Of a stretch of DNA of 64,000 nt, positions 35,285-42,793 are shown piece after piece. The notes beneath the pieces were generated by a model. The model was not told where the DNA came from, searched no databases, and saw nothing but the letters and a program-made list of their open reading frames with translations. The DNA lies in the NCBI RefSeq assembly GCF_001243895.1, contig NZ_LN851186.1, positions 1,256,230-1,320,229 of the forward strand, read 5' to 3'. How positions within the stretch are numbered: the first letter of the stretch is position 1; every line of letters begins with the position of its first letter. Origin of the DNA: Bacillus testis. Its GTDB lineage: Bacteria > Bacillota > Bacilli > Bacillales > DSM-1321. A program made the translations under genes and the position numbers.

Positions 35285-36541
35285 ATGAAAAGAATTAGTT
35301 TAGCTAGTCAAATTCTCATTGGTCTTGTCGTCGGTATTATTGTTGGTACAGTGTTCTATGGAAGCGATACGGTCGCATCGTTTCTACAGCCGATTGGGGA
35401 TATTTTCCTGCGTTTAATTAAGATGATCGTAGTGCCGATTATAATCTCTAGTATTATAGTAGCCGTTGCCGGCGTCGGAGATATTAAACAGTTGGGTAAA
35501 ATCGGCGGTAAGACGATTATCTATTTTGAGATCGTCACCACCATAGCGATCATTGTAGGCATCCTGGCGGCGAATATCCTTAAGCCGGGTGTCGGTGTAG
35601 AAATGGACCATTTAAGCCAAACCGATATCGGCAGTTATGTGGACACGGCCGAAAAAACAGAATCACATAGTTTCGTAGATACGATTGTTAACATAGTTCC
35701 TTCTAATCCAATATCAGCCATTGCCAATGGCGATATGTTGGCCATTATCTTCTTTTCCCTTATTTTTGGGTTCGGTGTATCAGCCATCGGAGAAAAAGGA
35801 AAACCTGTGTTGGCCTTCTTTGAAGGGACCGCATCGACCATGTTTTATGTCACTAACCAGGTTATGAAATTTGCTCCTTTCGGTGTATTCGCCCTCATAG
35901 GGATCACTGTTTCAAAGTTTGGCATAACCTCTCTGATTCCTTTGGGAAAACTAGTCCTCTCCGTATATGGTACAATGATTTTCTTCATAGTGGTTGTGCT
36001 CGGTTTAGTCGGAAAGATTGTCGGATTCAGTTTGTTCAAATTGATCAAAATAATTAAAGAAGAAATGATCCTTGCATTCTCGACAGCCAGTTCGGAAGCG
36101 GTATTGCCGAAGATTATGGAAAAGATGGAGAAGGCAGGATGCCCTAAGCACGTAGCCTCTTTTGTAATTCCAACCGGTTATTCCTTTAACCTGGATGGAT
36201 CCACACTCTATCAGGCACTGGCGGCTATGTTTATAGCCCAGATGTATGGGATTGATTTAAGCATTACAGCCCAAATATCTTTGTTGCTTGCTCTAATGGT
36301 TACATCCAAAGGGATTGCTGGCGTGCCGGGCGTATCGTTTGTTGTTCTTCTTGCCACATTGGGCACTGTAGGTATTCCTATTGAAGGTTTGGCCTTTATT
36401 GCTGGAATCGACCGTATTCTCGATATGGGCCGAACAGTGGTGAACGTGGTGGGCAACTCGCTGGCTGCCATTGTTATTTCTAAATGGGAAGGCAATTTCG
36501 ACCCTAACCGCGCACAAAGAACAGAAGCGTTAAGTGAATAA
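35285..36541 (+). CDS. gltT: Glutamate/aspartate:proton (or sodium) symporter
   Basis: A 418-residue SLC1/DAACS membrane transporter. It has the serine-rich hairpin AFSTASSEAVLPKIMEKM, the GYSFNLDGSTLYQ segment, and IDRILDMGRTVVNVVGNS, which carries the substrate-binding Asp and Arg/Asn residues typical of acidic amino acid transporters. It belongs to the same superfamily as the two TcyP proteins but to the GltP/GltT branch. GAAGGTGAGG precedes the ATG. Single gene with a terminator. Choice between glutamate, aspartate or C4-dicarboxylates is inferred. Confidence 0.88.
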   Translation: MKRISLASQILIGLVVGIIVGTVFYGSDTVASFLQPIGDIFLRLIKMIVVPIIISSIIVAVAGVGDIKQLGKIGGKTIIYFEIVTTIAIIVGILAANILKPGVGVEMDHLSQTDIGSYVDTAEKTESHSFVDTIVNIVPSNPISAIANGDMLAIIFFSLIFGFGVSAIGEKGKPVLAFFEGTASTMFYVTNQVMKFAPFGVFALIGITVSKFGITSLIPLGKLVLSVYGTMIFFIVVVLGLVGKIVGFSLFKLIKIIKEEMILAFSTASSEAVLPKIMEKMEKAGCPKHVASFVIPTGYSFNLDGSTLYQALAAMFIAQMYGIDLSITAQISLLLALMVTSKGIAGVPGVSFVVLLATLGTVGIPIEGLAFIAGIDRILDMGRTVVNVVGNSLAAIVISKWEGNFDPNRAQRTEALSE

Positions 36542-36548
36542 GATATGA

Positions 36549-36582
36549 AAGCCTACCGATTAACCTCGGTGGGGCTTTTTTG
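36549..36582 (+). terminator. Terminator of the glutamate symporter gene
   Basis: AAGCCTACCGA paired with TCGGTGGGGCTT, then TTTTT. Confidence 0.85.
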
Positions 36583-36633
36583 TAGGAAAGGTAATAAGAA
36601 GGATTGGCCATAAAAATGTCGAATATAAACCAA

Positions 36634-36668
36634 GAAAAAACACCTCAATAGATCGAGGTGTTTTTTCC
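36634..36668. terminator. Second, bidirectional-looking terminator
   Basis: AAAAAACACCTC paired with GAGGTGTTTTTT. No gene immediately adjoins it on the minus strand, so it may back up the first terminator. Confidence 0.7.
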
Positions 36669-36784
36669 GCTAATTGTAGGTAGGGGGATCGTGCCTTATT
36701 TTGTTTCCCGCAGCTTGTTAAGTTGGCGTGTGGATTAAATGTCAATTTTCGTACGATTTTTATTAAGATATGTGGGGTGGAGCA

Positions 36785-37309
36785 ATGGAAAAGCCAATAA
36801 TCATAGAAACGTATAAGATAGAGTGGGCAAACGAATTTGAACAGGAAAAAGAAAAGCTGGTCAATCTATTGCCCGGAAAATTAATCTCTGTTGAACATAT
36901 AGGCAGTACGGCAGTTCCAGGTTTAGCATCCAAACCGATTATCGATATGGCTGCGGGTGTTGAAGACTTGGAAAAGGCAAATGAGTTTATCGAGCCCTTG
37001 AAGCAAATAGGATATGAGTTTGTCCATCATGAAGCATTTCCGGAAAGACGGTTCTTTAGAAAAGGGAAATGGCGAGCAGGCACACACCATTTGCATATTT
37101 ACGAGTTTGAAGGGGAAGCATGGGAAAAGCAACTAATGTTCCGAGATTATCTACGCAACCATCAGGTAGCGCTTAAAGAATACAGCTTGTTAAAAAAGGA
37201 ACTGGCGGAACTATACCGATCGGATAGAGGATCATATACACAAGCAAAAACTGCTTTTATACAATCTATCATCATAAAAGCCCAAGAACGTGATGACCAT
37301 TTTAGTTAG
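36785..37309 (+). CDS. GrpB-family (UPF0157) protein
   Basis: A 174-residue nucleotidyltransferase-fold protein of the GrpB/UPF0157 family: WANEFEQEKEKL, EHIGSTAVPGLASKPIIDM (GS and D-x-D-like active region) and HHLHIYEFEGEAW. Some members make CoA-type or dephospho-nucleotide products; here the role is unknown. ATG at 36785 is preceded by GGGGTGGAG. Repeat copy I begins three bases after the stop. Confidence 0.85.
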   Translation: MEKPIIIETYKIEWANEFEQEKEKLVNLLPGKLISVEHIGSTAVPGLASKPIIDMAAGVEDLEKANEFIEPLKQIGYEFVHHEAFPERRFFRKGKWRAGTHHLHIYEFEGEAWEKQLMFRDYLRNHQVALKEYSLLKKELAELYRSDRGSYTQAKTAFIQSIIIKAQERDDHFS

Positions 37310-37312
37310 TCG

Positions 37313-37366
37313 ATAAAGTGAACCGTTGATCGTTGAGGGACGTTCATCCCCCGCCCATCATAGATC
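37313..37366 (+). repeat. Dispersed two-hairpin repeat, copy I (left part only)
   Basis: ATAAAGTGAACCGTTGATCG, TTGAGGGACG and CATCCCCCGCCCATCAT, that is the left tip and hairpin 1. It stops where the SUKH gene fragment begins. Confidence 0.7.
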
Positions 37367-37614
37367 ATATTTTGGGGATTGGCGAAGAAAACGGGATATT
37401 AGAGAGTGCGTATTTAATTGAAGAATGGGAATTGCCCAACAATATCGTATTAATTTCTGGGAGTGGGCATTCCTGGGTCGCTCTTGACTACAGAGATACA
37501 GAAGAAGAGCCGCCTGTCATATTTATTGATGCAGAAGAAGGACAGATTATTGAACTTGCTTCTGGCTTTGAGTTATTCTTAAGAAGTTTAACCATTTGGG
37601 AGGATGATTGTTGA
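37366..37614 (+). pseudogene. SMI1/KNR4 (SUKH) domain gene, C-terminal fragment
   Basis: About 82 codons that read as the C-terminal half of a SUKH protein: GIGEENGILESAYLIEEW, then LPNNIVLISGSGHSWVALDY and EEEPPVIFIDAEEGQIIELA. The usual N-terminal half (about 60-70 residues) is missing; the reading frame instead continues upstream into repeat copy I. SUKH proteins often act as immunity proteins against contact-dependent toxins. No toxin gene is nearby. I infer a broken gene. Confidence 0.7.
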
Positions 37615-37645
37615 AAGTTATTAAACTACGCTATTCAGCAAACGG

Positions 37646-37677
37646 AGCGGTTCTTCGTGATGAAGGATCGCTTTTTT
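37646..37677 (+). terminator. Terminator after the SUKH fragment
   Basis: AGCGGTTCTTC paired with GAAGGATCGCT, then TTTTT. Confidence 0.7.
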
Positions 37678-37946
37678 ATAACGGTGTGTTTTTTCTGTTG
37701 TCAAACCAAGATAATTCACCTGTACTTTAAAGGTCTTTGTATATTCTTAGACATCCCTGGCGCTAAGAATTCAGGTTGGTTCATCCAACTCATTTTCTTG
37801 TGTTTCATTTACTTTTACACGTAATTCATTATATGATCCACCGATTTTTATCATTTTGAAGTTTCTATTCCAGCATTTTTACCACTTTATTCCGATCTAC
37901 ATGCTGTAAATTGGCTAAGCCAATGATCATCTCATTCATCATAGTA
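37678..37946. other. Gap with possible gene debris
   Basis: The minus strand at about 37860-37945 reads MNEMIIGLANLQHVDR and NKVVKMLE before a stop, which looks like a gene fragment I cannot name. CCCTGGCGCTAAGAATTC near 37755 recalls the edge of the dispersed repeat on the minus strand. Confidence 0.3.
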
Positions 37947-37983
37947 AGAAAAAACGGCATCCATATAAGATGAATGCCGTTTT
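37947..37983 (-). terminator. Terminator of the nucleoside transporter gene
   Basis: AACGGCATTCAT paired with ATGGATGCCGTT, followed on the minus strand by TTTTTC. Confidence 0.8.
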
Positions 37984-38007
37984 GAAGTTTAACCATCATT
38001 CAAATGA

Positions 38008-39252
38008 TTAGATAAACAATCCGACGATTGTTGCAGAAAGAGTGGAAGCCATAGTTGCTACCATCAGCATTTTTAAACCAAATGCGCTAACTTCTTTTCC
38101 TTTTGCTCCATTAATGGCTTGTACAGCTCCACCCACGATTCCAACTGAACCGATGGCAGCAAAAGAAATAAGGAAAGTAGACAGAATAGCCACCGTTTTT
38201 TCTGACAGCTCACCTAAAAGAGGCTGGAATTGCATGATTGCAGCAAATTCATTAGCCAAAAGCTTAGTGCCCATGATAGAGCCGGCAGTGAGCATTTCAT
38301 TTCCAGGGATACCCATCAAGTAAGCGATTGGTGAGAAGATATATCCAACCATGGTCGTTAAATCCATTCCGAATAGGCTTGTGAACAATCCGTTTATCAA
38401 TGCAAGCAAGCCTAAATACGCAATCAACATAACACTTACAATAAGAGCTACCTTTCCGCCGTCCAGCGCCCCGCTTCCGATAGCATCAAAGATATTTTTA
38501 GTATGGATCATATCATTAATATCGATAGCCCCTTCTTCTTTAGAAACTTTAACAGGAGCGATGATAGAAGCCAATATTAACGCGCTGAACACATTCAATA
38601 CGACTGCAATCAATACGAACTTCGCTGGCAGCATTGCCATATAAGAGGCAATCAACGCAGCTGAAACACTTGCCATCGCTGAAGTGGAAACGATGAATAA
38701 TCGGTTTTTATCTAGATTATTAATATGCGTTTTAATGGCCAGAATAGCATCCGCTTGTCCAAAGAAAATGGAATTGACCGCGTTGAAACTTTCAACGTGC
38801 GGTAAACCGGTAACTTTCGATAATAATCCGCCTACATATTTAATGATATAAGGAAGAATTCTCAAATGAGTTAGTAATGATAGGAAAGCCGATGTAAACA
38901 CAAGAATAAGCAGTACGTTAATAAAGAATGGTGATCCGCCTTCTGGAATCCATCCTCCTACAACGAAATTGACGCCTTCCATTCCGTAATCCAACAATTT
39001 ATTAAAACCGCTGGCAATTGTATCAATCACCTTTAAGCCAATTGTGGTTTTGAGTAGCAGCCAAGTCAGAACGAATTGAATGCCGAGCATAATAATGACA
39101 GCTCGAAAATTAATGTTTTTCTTGTCGTTAGATAATAAGTAAGAAACGCCTATTAATAACGCAATTGCAATAATACCAAGCAAAATGCCAAACAAAAAAA
39201 TCCCTCTTTCTGAAAATAATTCTGGTGAAAAACTATAGTAATGTGCAATCAT
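38008..39252 (-). CDS. nupC: Concentrative nucleoside transporter (NupC/CNT family)
   Basis: A membrane protein of up to 414 residues. The CNT signature is clear: NVLLILVFTSAFLSLL, SFNAVNSIFFGQADAILAIK, ASVSAALIASYM and GNEMLTAGSIMGTKLLANEF. It would import nucleosides with protons or sodium. The ATG at 39252 has AAGG 10 bases upstream; a TTG (codon 20) after GAGGG would give the more usual NupC length near 395, so the start is uncertain. It is divergent from a Crp/Fnr-type regulator gene, with palindromes between them. Confidence 0.87.
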   Translation of the reverse strand: MIAHYYSFSPELFSERGIFLFGILLGIIAIALLIGVSYLLSNDKKNINFRAVIIMLGIQFVLTWLLLKTTIGLKVIDTIASGFNKLLDYGMEGVNFVVGGWIPEGGSPFFINVLLILVFTSAFLSLLTHLRILPYIIKYVGGLLSKVTGLPHVESFNAVNSIFFGQADAILAIKTHINNLDKNRLFIVSTSAMASVSAALIASYMAMLPAKFVLIAVVLNVFSALILASIIAPVKVSKEEGAIDINDMIHTKNIFDAIGSGALDGGKVALIVSVMLIAYLGLLALINGLFTSLFGMDLTTMVGYIFSPIAYLMGIPGNEMLTAGSIMGTKLLANEFAAIMQFQPLLGELSEKTVAILSTFLISFAAIGSVGIVGGAVQAINGAKGKEVSAFGLKMLMVATMASTLSATIVGLFI

Positions 39253-39264
39253 CTTTTTTCGCCT

Positions 39265-39279
39265 TAAGTATAGTACTTA
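39265..39279. promoter_or_regulatory. Palindrome between nupC and the Crp-type regulator
   Basis: TAAGTA and TACTTA around TAG, 13 bases from the nupC start; possible operator. Confidence 0.5.
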
Positions 39280-39296
39280 CATTTAAAAGAGAAGAC

Positions 39297-39312
39297 AAGG
39301 ACATATGTCCTT
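39297..39312. promoter_or_regulatory. Second perfect palindrome in the same intergenic region
   Basis: AAGGACATATGTCCTT, 16 bases with no centre gap, followed by TTT. It may be an operator or a small hairpin. Confidence 0.45.
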
Positions 39313-39411
39313 TTTGCTATTTAGTTTTGCCATTAAAATATGGATGTTTCGCGGTTATTAACTTTGATAGGTGGGACAGACTGTTATTATCAAAGAAGAG
39401 GAAGAAGTAAG

Positions 39412-40110
39412 ATGAAGATTATTGATAATCAATCATTGGTTTATTCATATCTTGAAACGAATCAGTTACATGAGTACTTTTCACGAGTGGATGTAAATAA
39501 AATAAAACTTTGCCGTTTTGATAAAGGAGAAATGATGATAACGGCAGGTGAACCCCTTCAGGAAATGCTTTTCCTTGTGGAAGGAAAAGTGAAAATCTTT
39601 ACAGTAACAGCTGAGGATAAACGTTTGATCATTCGATTTCTTAAAGCCTTTGCGATGTTAGGGGATATTGAATTTGCAAATGAAGAAAATGCGATTACTT
39701 CAGTGGAAGCAATCACTGATTGTCTTGTTCTAAGCATTCCATACAACTATTTAAAAGAAACAATCGGAAAAAATCCAAGCTTTCTCTATTTCTTGCTTCA
39801 ATCGATTTCACATAAATTCAGGACAAAGACGAATTTCACCACGTTCAACGTTCTTTATCCTGTGGAAGTAAGATTTGCCAGTTATTTATTGTCCATTTCG
39901 ACGGATAGCAAGGGAACTGTATTTCGTGAAGAAATGAAACACTCAAGCTTAGCCGATATTGCCGATATGATCGGAACTAGTTACAGACACTTAAACAGGG
40001 TGATTCAGAAATTGTGTAATGAGCAGGTAATTGAAAGGGCAAAAGGTTCCATTCATATTAAAAATCTTCAAAAGCTCCGAGATTTAGCAAAAGATAATAT
40101 TTATGAATAA
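39412..40110 (+). CDS. Crp/Fnr-family regulator (YeiL-like)
   Basis: A 232-residue regulator. Residues about 20-125 form the cyclic-nucleotide-binding beta-roll (FDKGEMMITAGEPLQEMLFLVEG), then the dimer helix and a winged helix with LADIADMIGTSYRHLNRVIQKL as recognition part. There is no Cys cluster for Fe-S binding. YeiL-like regulators occur beside nucleoside genes, which fits its divergent nupC neighbour. ATG at 39412 follows GAGGAAG. Confidence 0.85.
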   Translation: MKIIDNQSLVYSYLETNQLHEYFSRVDVNKIKLCRFDKGEMMITAGEPLQEMLFLVEGKVKIFTVTAEDKRLIIRFLKAFAMLGDIEFANEENAITSVEAITDCLVLSIPYNYLKETIGKNPSFLYFLLQSISHKFRTKTNFTTFNVLYPVEVRFASYLLSISTDSKGTVFREEMKHSSLADIADMIGTSYRHLNRVIQKLCNEQVIERAKGSIHIKNLQKLRDLAKDNIYE

Positions 40111-40141
40111 ACAGGAACGGATATCAGCTCCTGTTTATTCT
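40106..40141 (+). terminator. Terminator of the Crp-type regulator gene
   Basis: AATAAACAGG paired with CCTGTTTATT; overlaps the stop codon. Confidence 0.7.
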
Positions 40142-40167
40142 GACTGCACTTCCATGGGCGGGAGCGG

Positions 40168-40863
40168 CTAATAAAGGATATAATATTTTTTTTGGAGCTG
40201 TGCATAATCATCGACGGTGATGCCGAACTTTTTGGTGACCGCATTTATGACGAGCTGATTATCGATTTTAGGGTTGTAGTATCTTCCGTTTTTGGTCATT
40301 GTGTTGAAAAAATTCCTGCCGTATATGAATATTTCATAATCATCATATCCATTTATCTTTTCACGTTTGAAGAGAGTAGCTATTTTTTTATGTTGTTTTT
40401 TAAACTCATTAGATGTGTAGATGACTTTTTGGTTTTTGGATAATGAACTTTCATTGCTGTAAATCAATTGTTTATTGGATAGTTTACTACGATGCACGTA
40501 GGAATTCTGCTCAGTATGTGCTGAGAGAACATAATCATATGTTTCAAATTTTGATTTTTTAAAGTCTGAAAATAATAGGTAGCGTAAGTGCTTGGTGAAA
40601 AATTCAAACACAGCAAATTGGTAGAATGCATCCATTTTTTCGAATCTGTTGTTTAAATCGAAGCGAATTTTAATAGTATTTTCTTTAATTTGAATAGTAG
40701 GATTGCTAATGGTTTTTTTAGGGGAATGTTCTTTAACAATGTAGTTTGATACATTTGTTAAATAGTGTATGTTTTTCTGGGAATTACAGATATAAGTGAA
40801 GAAAATGGAGAGAGTGGCTATTAGTAATAAAATTGTATAATAAGAGATAAAAATTTTTTTCAT
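40168..40863 (-). CDS. Membrane-anchored protein, paralog of 32173-32838
   Basis: A 231-residue protein starting MKKIFISYYTILLLIATLS, with one N-terminal helix and a basic extracellular domain. The middle (MDAFYQFAVFEFFTKHLRYL) and end (IDNQLVINAVTKKFGITVDDY) align with the protein at 32173. Family and function unknown. No strong ribosome site: AGCGAGCACTC lies before the ATG. AT-rich relative to neighbours. Confidence 0.65.
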   Translation of the reverse strand: MKKIFISYYTILLLIATLSIFFTYICNSQKNIHYLTNVSNYIVKEHSPKKTISNPTIQIKENTIKIRFDLNNRFEKMDAFYQFAVFEFFTKHLRYLLFSDFKKSKFETYDYVLSAHTEQNSYVHRSKLSNKQLIYSNESSLSKNQKVIYTSNEFKKQHKKIATLFKREKINGYDDYEIFIYGRNFFNTMTKNGRYYNPKIDNQLVINAVTKKFGITVDDYAQLQKKYYILY

Positions 40864-40969
40864 GAGTGCTCGCTTTTTTTTGATGTTTTGATACCTTTAG
40901 GATAGTTTATATTTGTATGTTTTCTGTGAAGTATTTTTGAATTTTTTAGTTGATTTCAGTGGGTGGAGA

Positions 40970-41017
40970 GCGGGAAAAGCGCCAATGAAAAAAGCACCAT
41001 TTTTCATTGGCGCTTTT
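40970..41017 (-). terminator. Long terminator hairpin of the RsbR-like gene
   Basis: Eighteen-base arms AAAAGCGCCAATGAAAAA and TTTTTCATTGGCGCTTTT, perfect. Confidence 0.85.
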
Positions 41018-41018
41018 G

Positions 41019-41834
41019 TTAATTTGGATTTGCCAGGATTTTTTCAAGAGCCTGTTGGACATTTTTATACGTCTTAATGCGGATTTCAATACCAAGTTGG
41101 ACGGCAACCTGAGCCAAGTGGGGATTGATTCCCGTGATGATGGTGTCAATGCCCAAAAGCTGCAGGATATCTGAAATATGAAAGAGATGGTGGGCAACAT
41201 ATGTATCGAAAGATTTGATGCCGGAAAAGTCTAAAATCAATATTTCGACTCCCATGCCCGCCACTTTCGGCAACACTTCTGTGGTAATATAGTTGGCCCG
41301 TTCCTCCTGTAGTTCACCGATCAGGGGCATCACAGCTATGCCTGTTCTGATGGGAACGATAGGTGCGGCCAATTCATTCATTTCCTTTTTCATATTCTTG
41401 AGTATTCTTTTTTCGGAGATCATAGAGTTATAGGTGATACTATGGGCTTCGGAATCGAATATATCAAGAATTTTCCCTATAAGCCCAATCACTTGTTCTT
41501 TTGGTAATTGGAAGGTATCGGATTTATTGCTCAATATTTCAAAAAGGGCAGTTCTAAACCAAGACAATAATTTAAGTGTATAGGGAAGAGGGTAAATTTG
41601 AAAATGTAATCTTGCTTGTTCATGCTCCGCTTCTGTATGCATCTCCTCGGAGGCTGTTACCAGTGAATTGCCGATTTTCGTCAACAATGAACAGATCATT
41701 CTTTTATGGTCGGCTATTTCGGTATGATTGATATGCAAATGATTTTTTTTAATTGTCTTTCTAAGGATTTCATCTGTAATCGATTCTTTTTCAGTCAATA
41801 ATAAAGCAGAGATTTCATGGATGGAATGGTTCAT
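41019..41834 (-). CDS. RsbR-family stressosome protein (STAS domain)
   Basis: A 271-residue protein. The N-terminal helical domain (about 1-140) is a non-haem-globin-like sensor typical of RsbR paralogs. The C-terminal STAS domain (about 155-268) reads GIAVMPLIGELQEERANYIT, LILDFSGIKSFDTYVAHHLF and DTIITGINPHLAQVAVQLGI. The Thr in FDTYVAHH and the Thr in IITGINP match the two phosphorylated residues of RsbRA. It would sit in the stressosome that controls SigB through RsbT. AGGAGAA precedes the ATG. It is a lone gene, away from the rsb operon. Confidence 0.87.
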   Translation of the reverse strand: MNHSIHEISALLLTEKESITDEILRKTIKKNHLHINHTEIADHKRMICSLLTKIGNSLVTASEEMHTEAEHEQARLHFQIYPLPYTLKLLSWFRTALFEILSNKSDTFQLPKEQVIGLIGKILDIFDSEAHSITYNSMISEKRILKNMKKEMNELAAPIVPIRTGIAVMPLIGELQEERANYITTEVLPKVAGMGVEILILDFSGIKSFDTYVAHHLFHISDILQLLGIDTIITGINPHLAQVAVQLGIEIRIKTYKNVQQALEKILANPN

Positions 41835-42184
41835 AGTTGATTCTCCTTTTTGCTAAAATGCAGAGTTTATTGATGCAAGGTCAACAACATACTGATCCGG
41901 CTGCCAAAGGTGCATAGTTAAATTATATAGTAATTAAAATAGAATGTCTTTTCAGTAAAATTACACGGTGAATATAGAGTTTTCCTTGCCATAATTGCTG
42001 CATGCAACTTTTTTGAGAAAAATCAGCATTATGTTTGTTGCAATAGCGTGGATTATAATAAATAATGCCTATTAACTAGTGCTGGGGAAGAAGAAATCAG
42101 GAAATTAAGCAAAACGAAGGAGACTAGATTAAGTTCTGGAAATATGGGGGTTAATCGTGCATATAGAACGAGTGCCGGGAGAAC
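41835..42184. other. Gap without a supported gene
   Basis: About 350 AT-rich bases between the RsbR-like gene and the terminator of putative RNA 2. I see no ribosome-site-supported frame or repeat. Confidence 0.5.
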
Positions 42185-42637
42185 TAAAAAAAGGATTCTT
42201 GATCAAGAATCCTTTGGAAATATGTATGAAAAGTGGTGGTTTGGCTGCTTGTTTATTTCTCTTATTCTCTATTCAGTTGTCTCTCTTTTTCCGCCGCCAT
42301 CTAATCAAGTAGCCTTGCAACAACTTGCATCCCGGGAATGAACTGGTTCATGGTGTGCCGTCTTTTCGTAACAGCCACCGAACAAGTACAATCGTTTGGG
42401 CCGTTTTCATTACTTGAATAGCATAGAATGTGTAAACGAAAAAAGATACGTGGCGAAACATCTTGCTTTTCACTAAGTGTGCCGTTGCCGGAAAGTACCA
42501 TCAGCTACTGGCAAAAACGCATGTATCTGATGAAAAGAAGTGTTTCTGCATGCTTTAAATGGACCTTTTCTAAAAGCTTGCAACCAACCACCAGTATATG
42601 TTTCACGACAGGATGTTTATTTCTTTTATCCTGTCAT
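42185..42637 (-). ncRNA. Putative large structured non-coding RNA 2
   Basis: A 450-base gene-free block on the minus strand, related in plan to 28634-29171. SigB-like promoter at 42644-42667; 5-prime hairpin GACAGGAT / ATCCTGTC; CTGGTGGTTGGTTGC (about 42578-42592) that can pair with GCAGCCAAACCACCAC (about 42228-42244) to close the molecule; perfect terminator AAAGGATTCTTG / CAAGAATCCTTT plus T-run at 42185-42215. Base changes against RNA 1 preserve pairing in both helices. Interior sequence is much diverged and about 90 bases shorter. Confidence 0.65.
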
Positions 42638-42643
42638 TATTCA

Positions 42644-42667
42644 ATACCCGTTTTGCACAAAAATAAC
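42644..42667 (-). promoter_or_regulatory. SigB-like promoter of putative RNA 2
   Basis: Minus strand: GTTATT (42662-42667), 12-base spacer, GGGTAT (42644-42649), in the shared context AAGGTTATTTTT. Confidence 0.6.
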
Positions 42668-42756
42668 CTTGGAATATAAAAAAATTTGTTTCTGAGTTAT
42701 TTTATGATTCGTTTTTATTTCCTCTGCCTTGCAAAAAAATAGCTAGCTAATGAAGA

Positions 42757-42793
42757 AACCCCATCTCCATTTTTGAGCTGGGGCTGCTTGTTT
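42757..42793 (-). terminator. Terminator of the VanW gene
   Basis: AGCCCCAGCTC paired with GAGATGGGGTTT on the minus strand. Confidence 0.7.

Noticed and set aside
36634-36668. Small minus-strand gene ending at the bidirectional terminator
   Set aside because: The minus-strand frame nearby (36560-36745) lacks a ribosome site and reads through the hairpin.
42144-42341. 65-codon plus-strand frame across the terminator of putative RNA 2
   Set aside because: It reads through a perfect terminator hairpin and lacks a ribosome site; shadow of the RNA locus.
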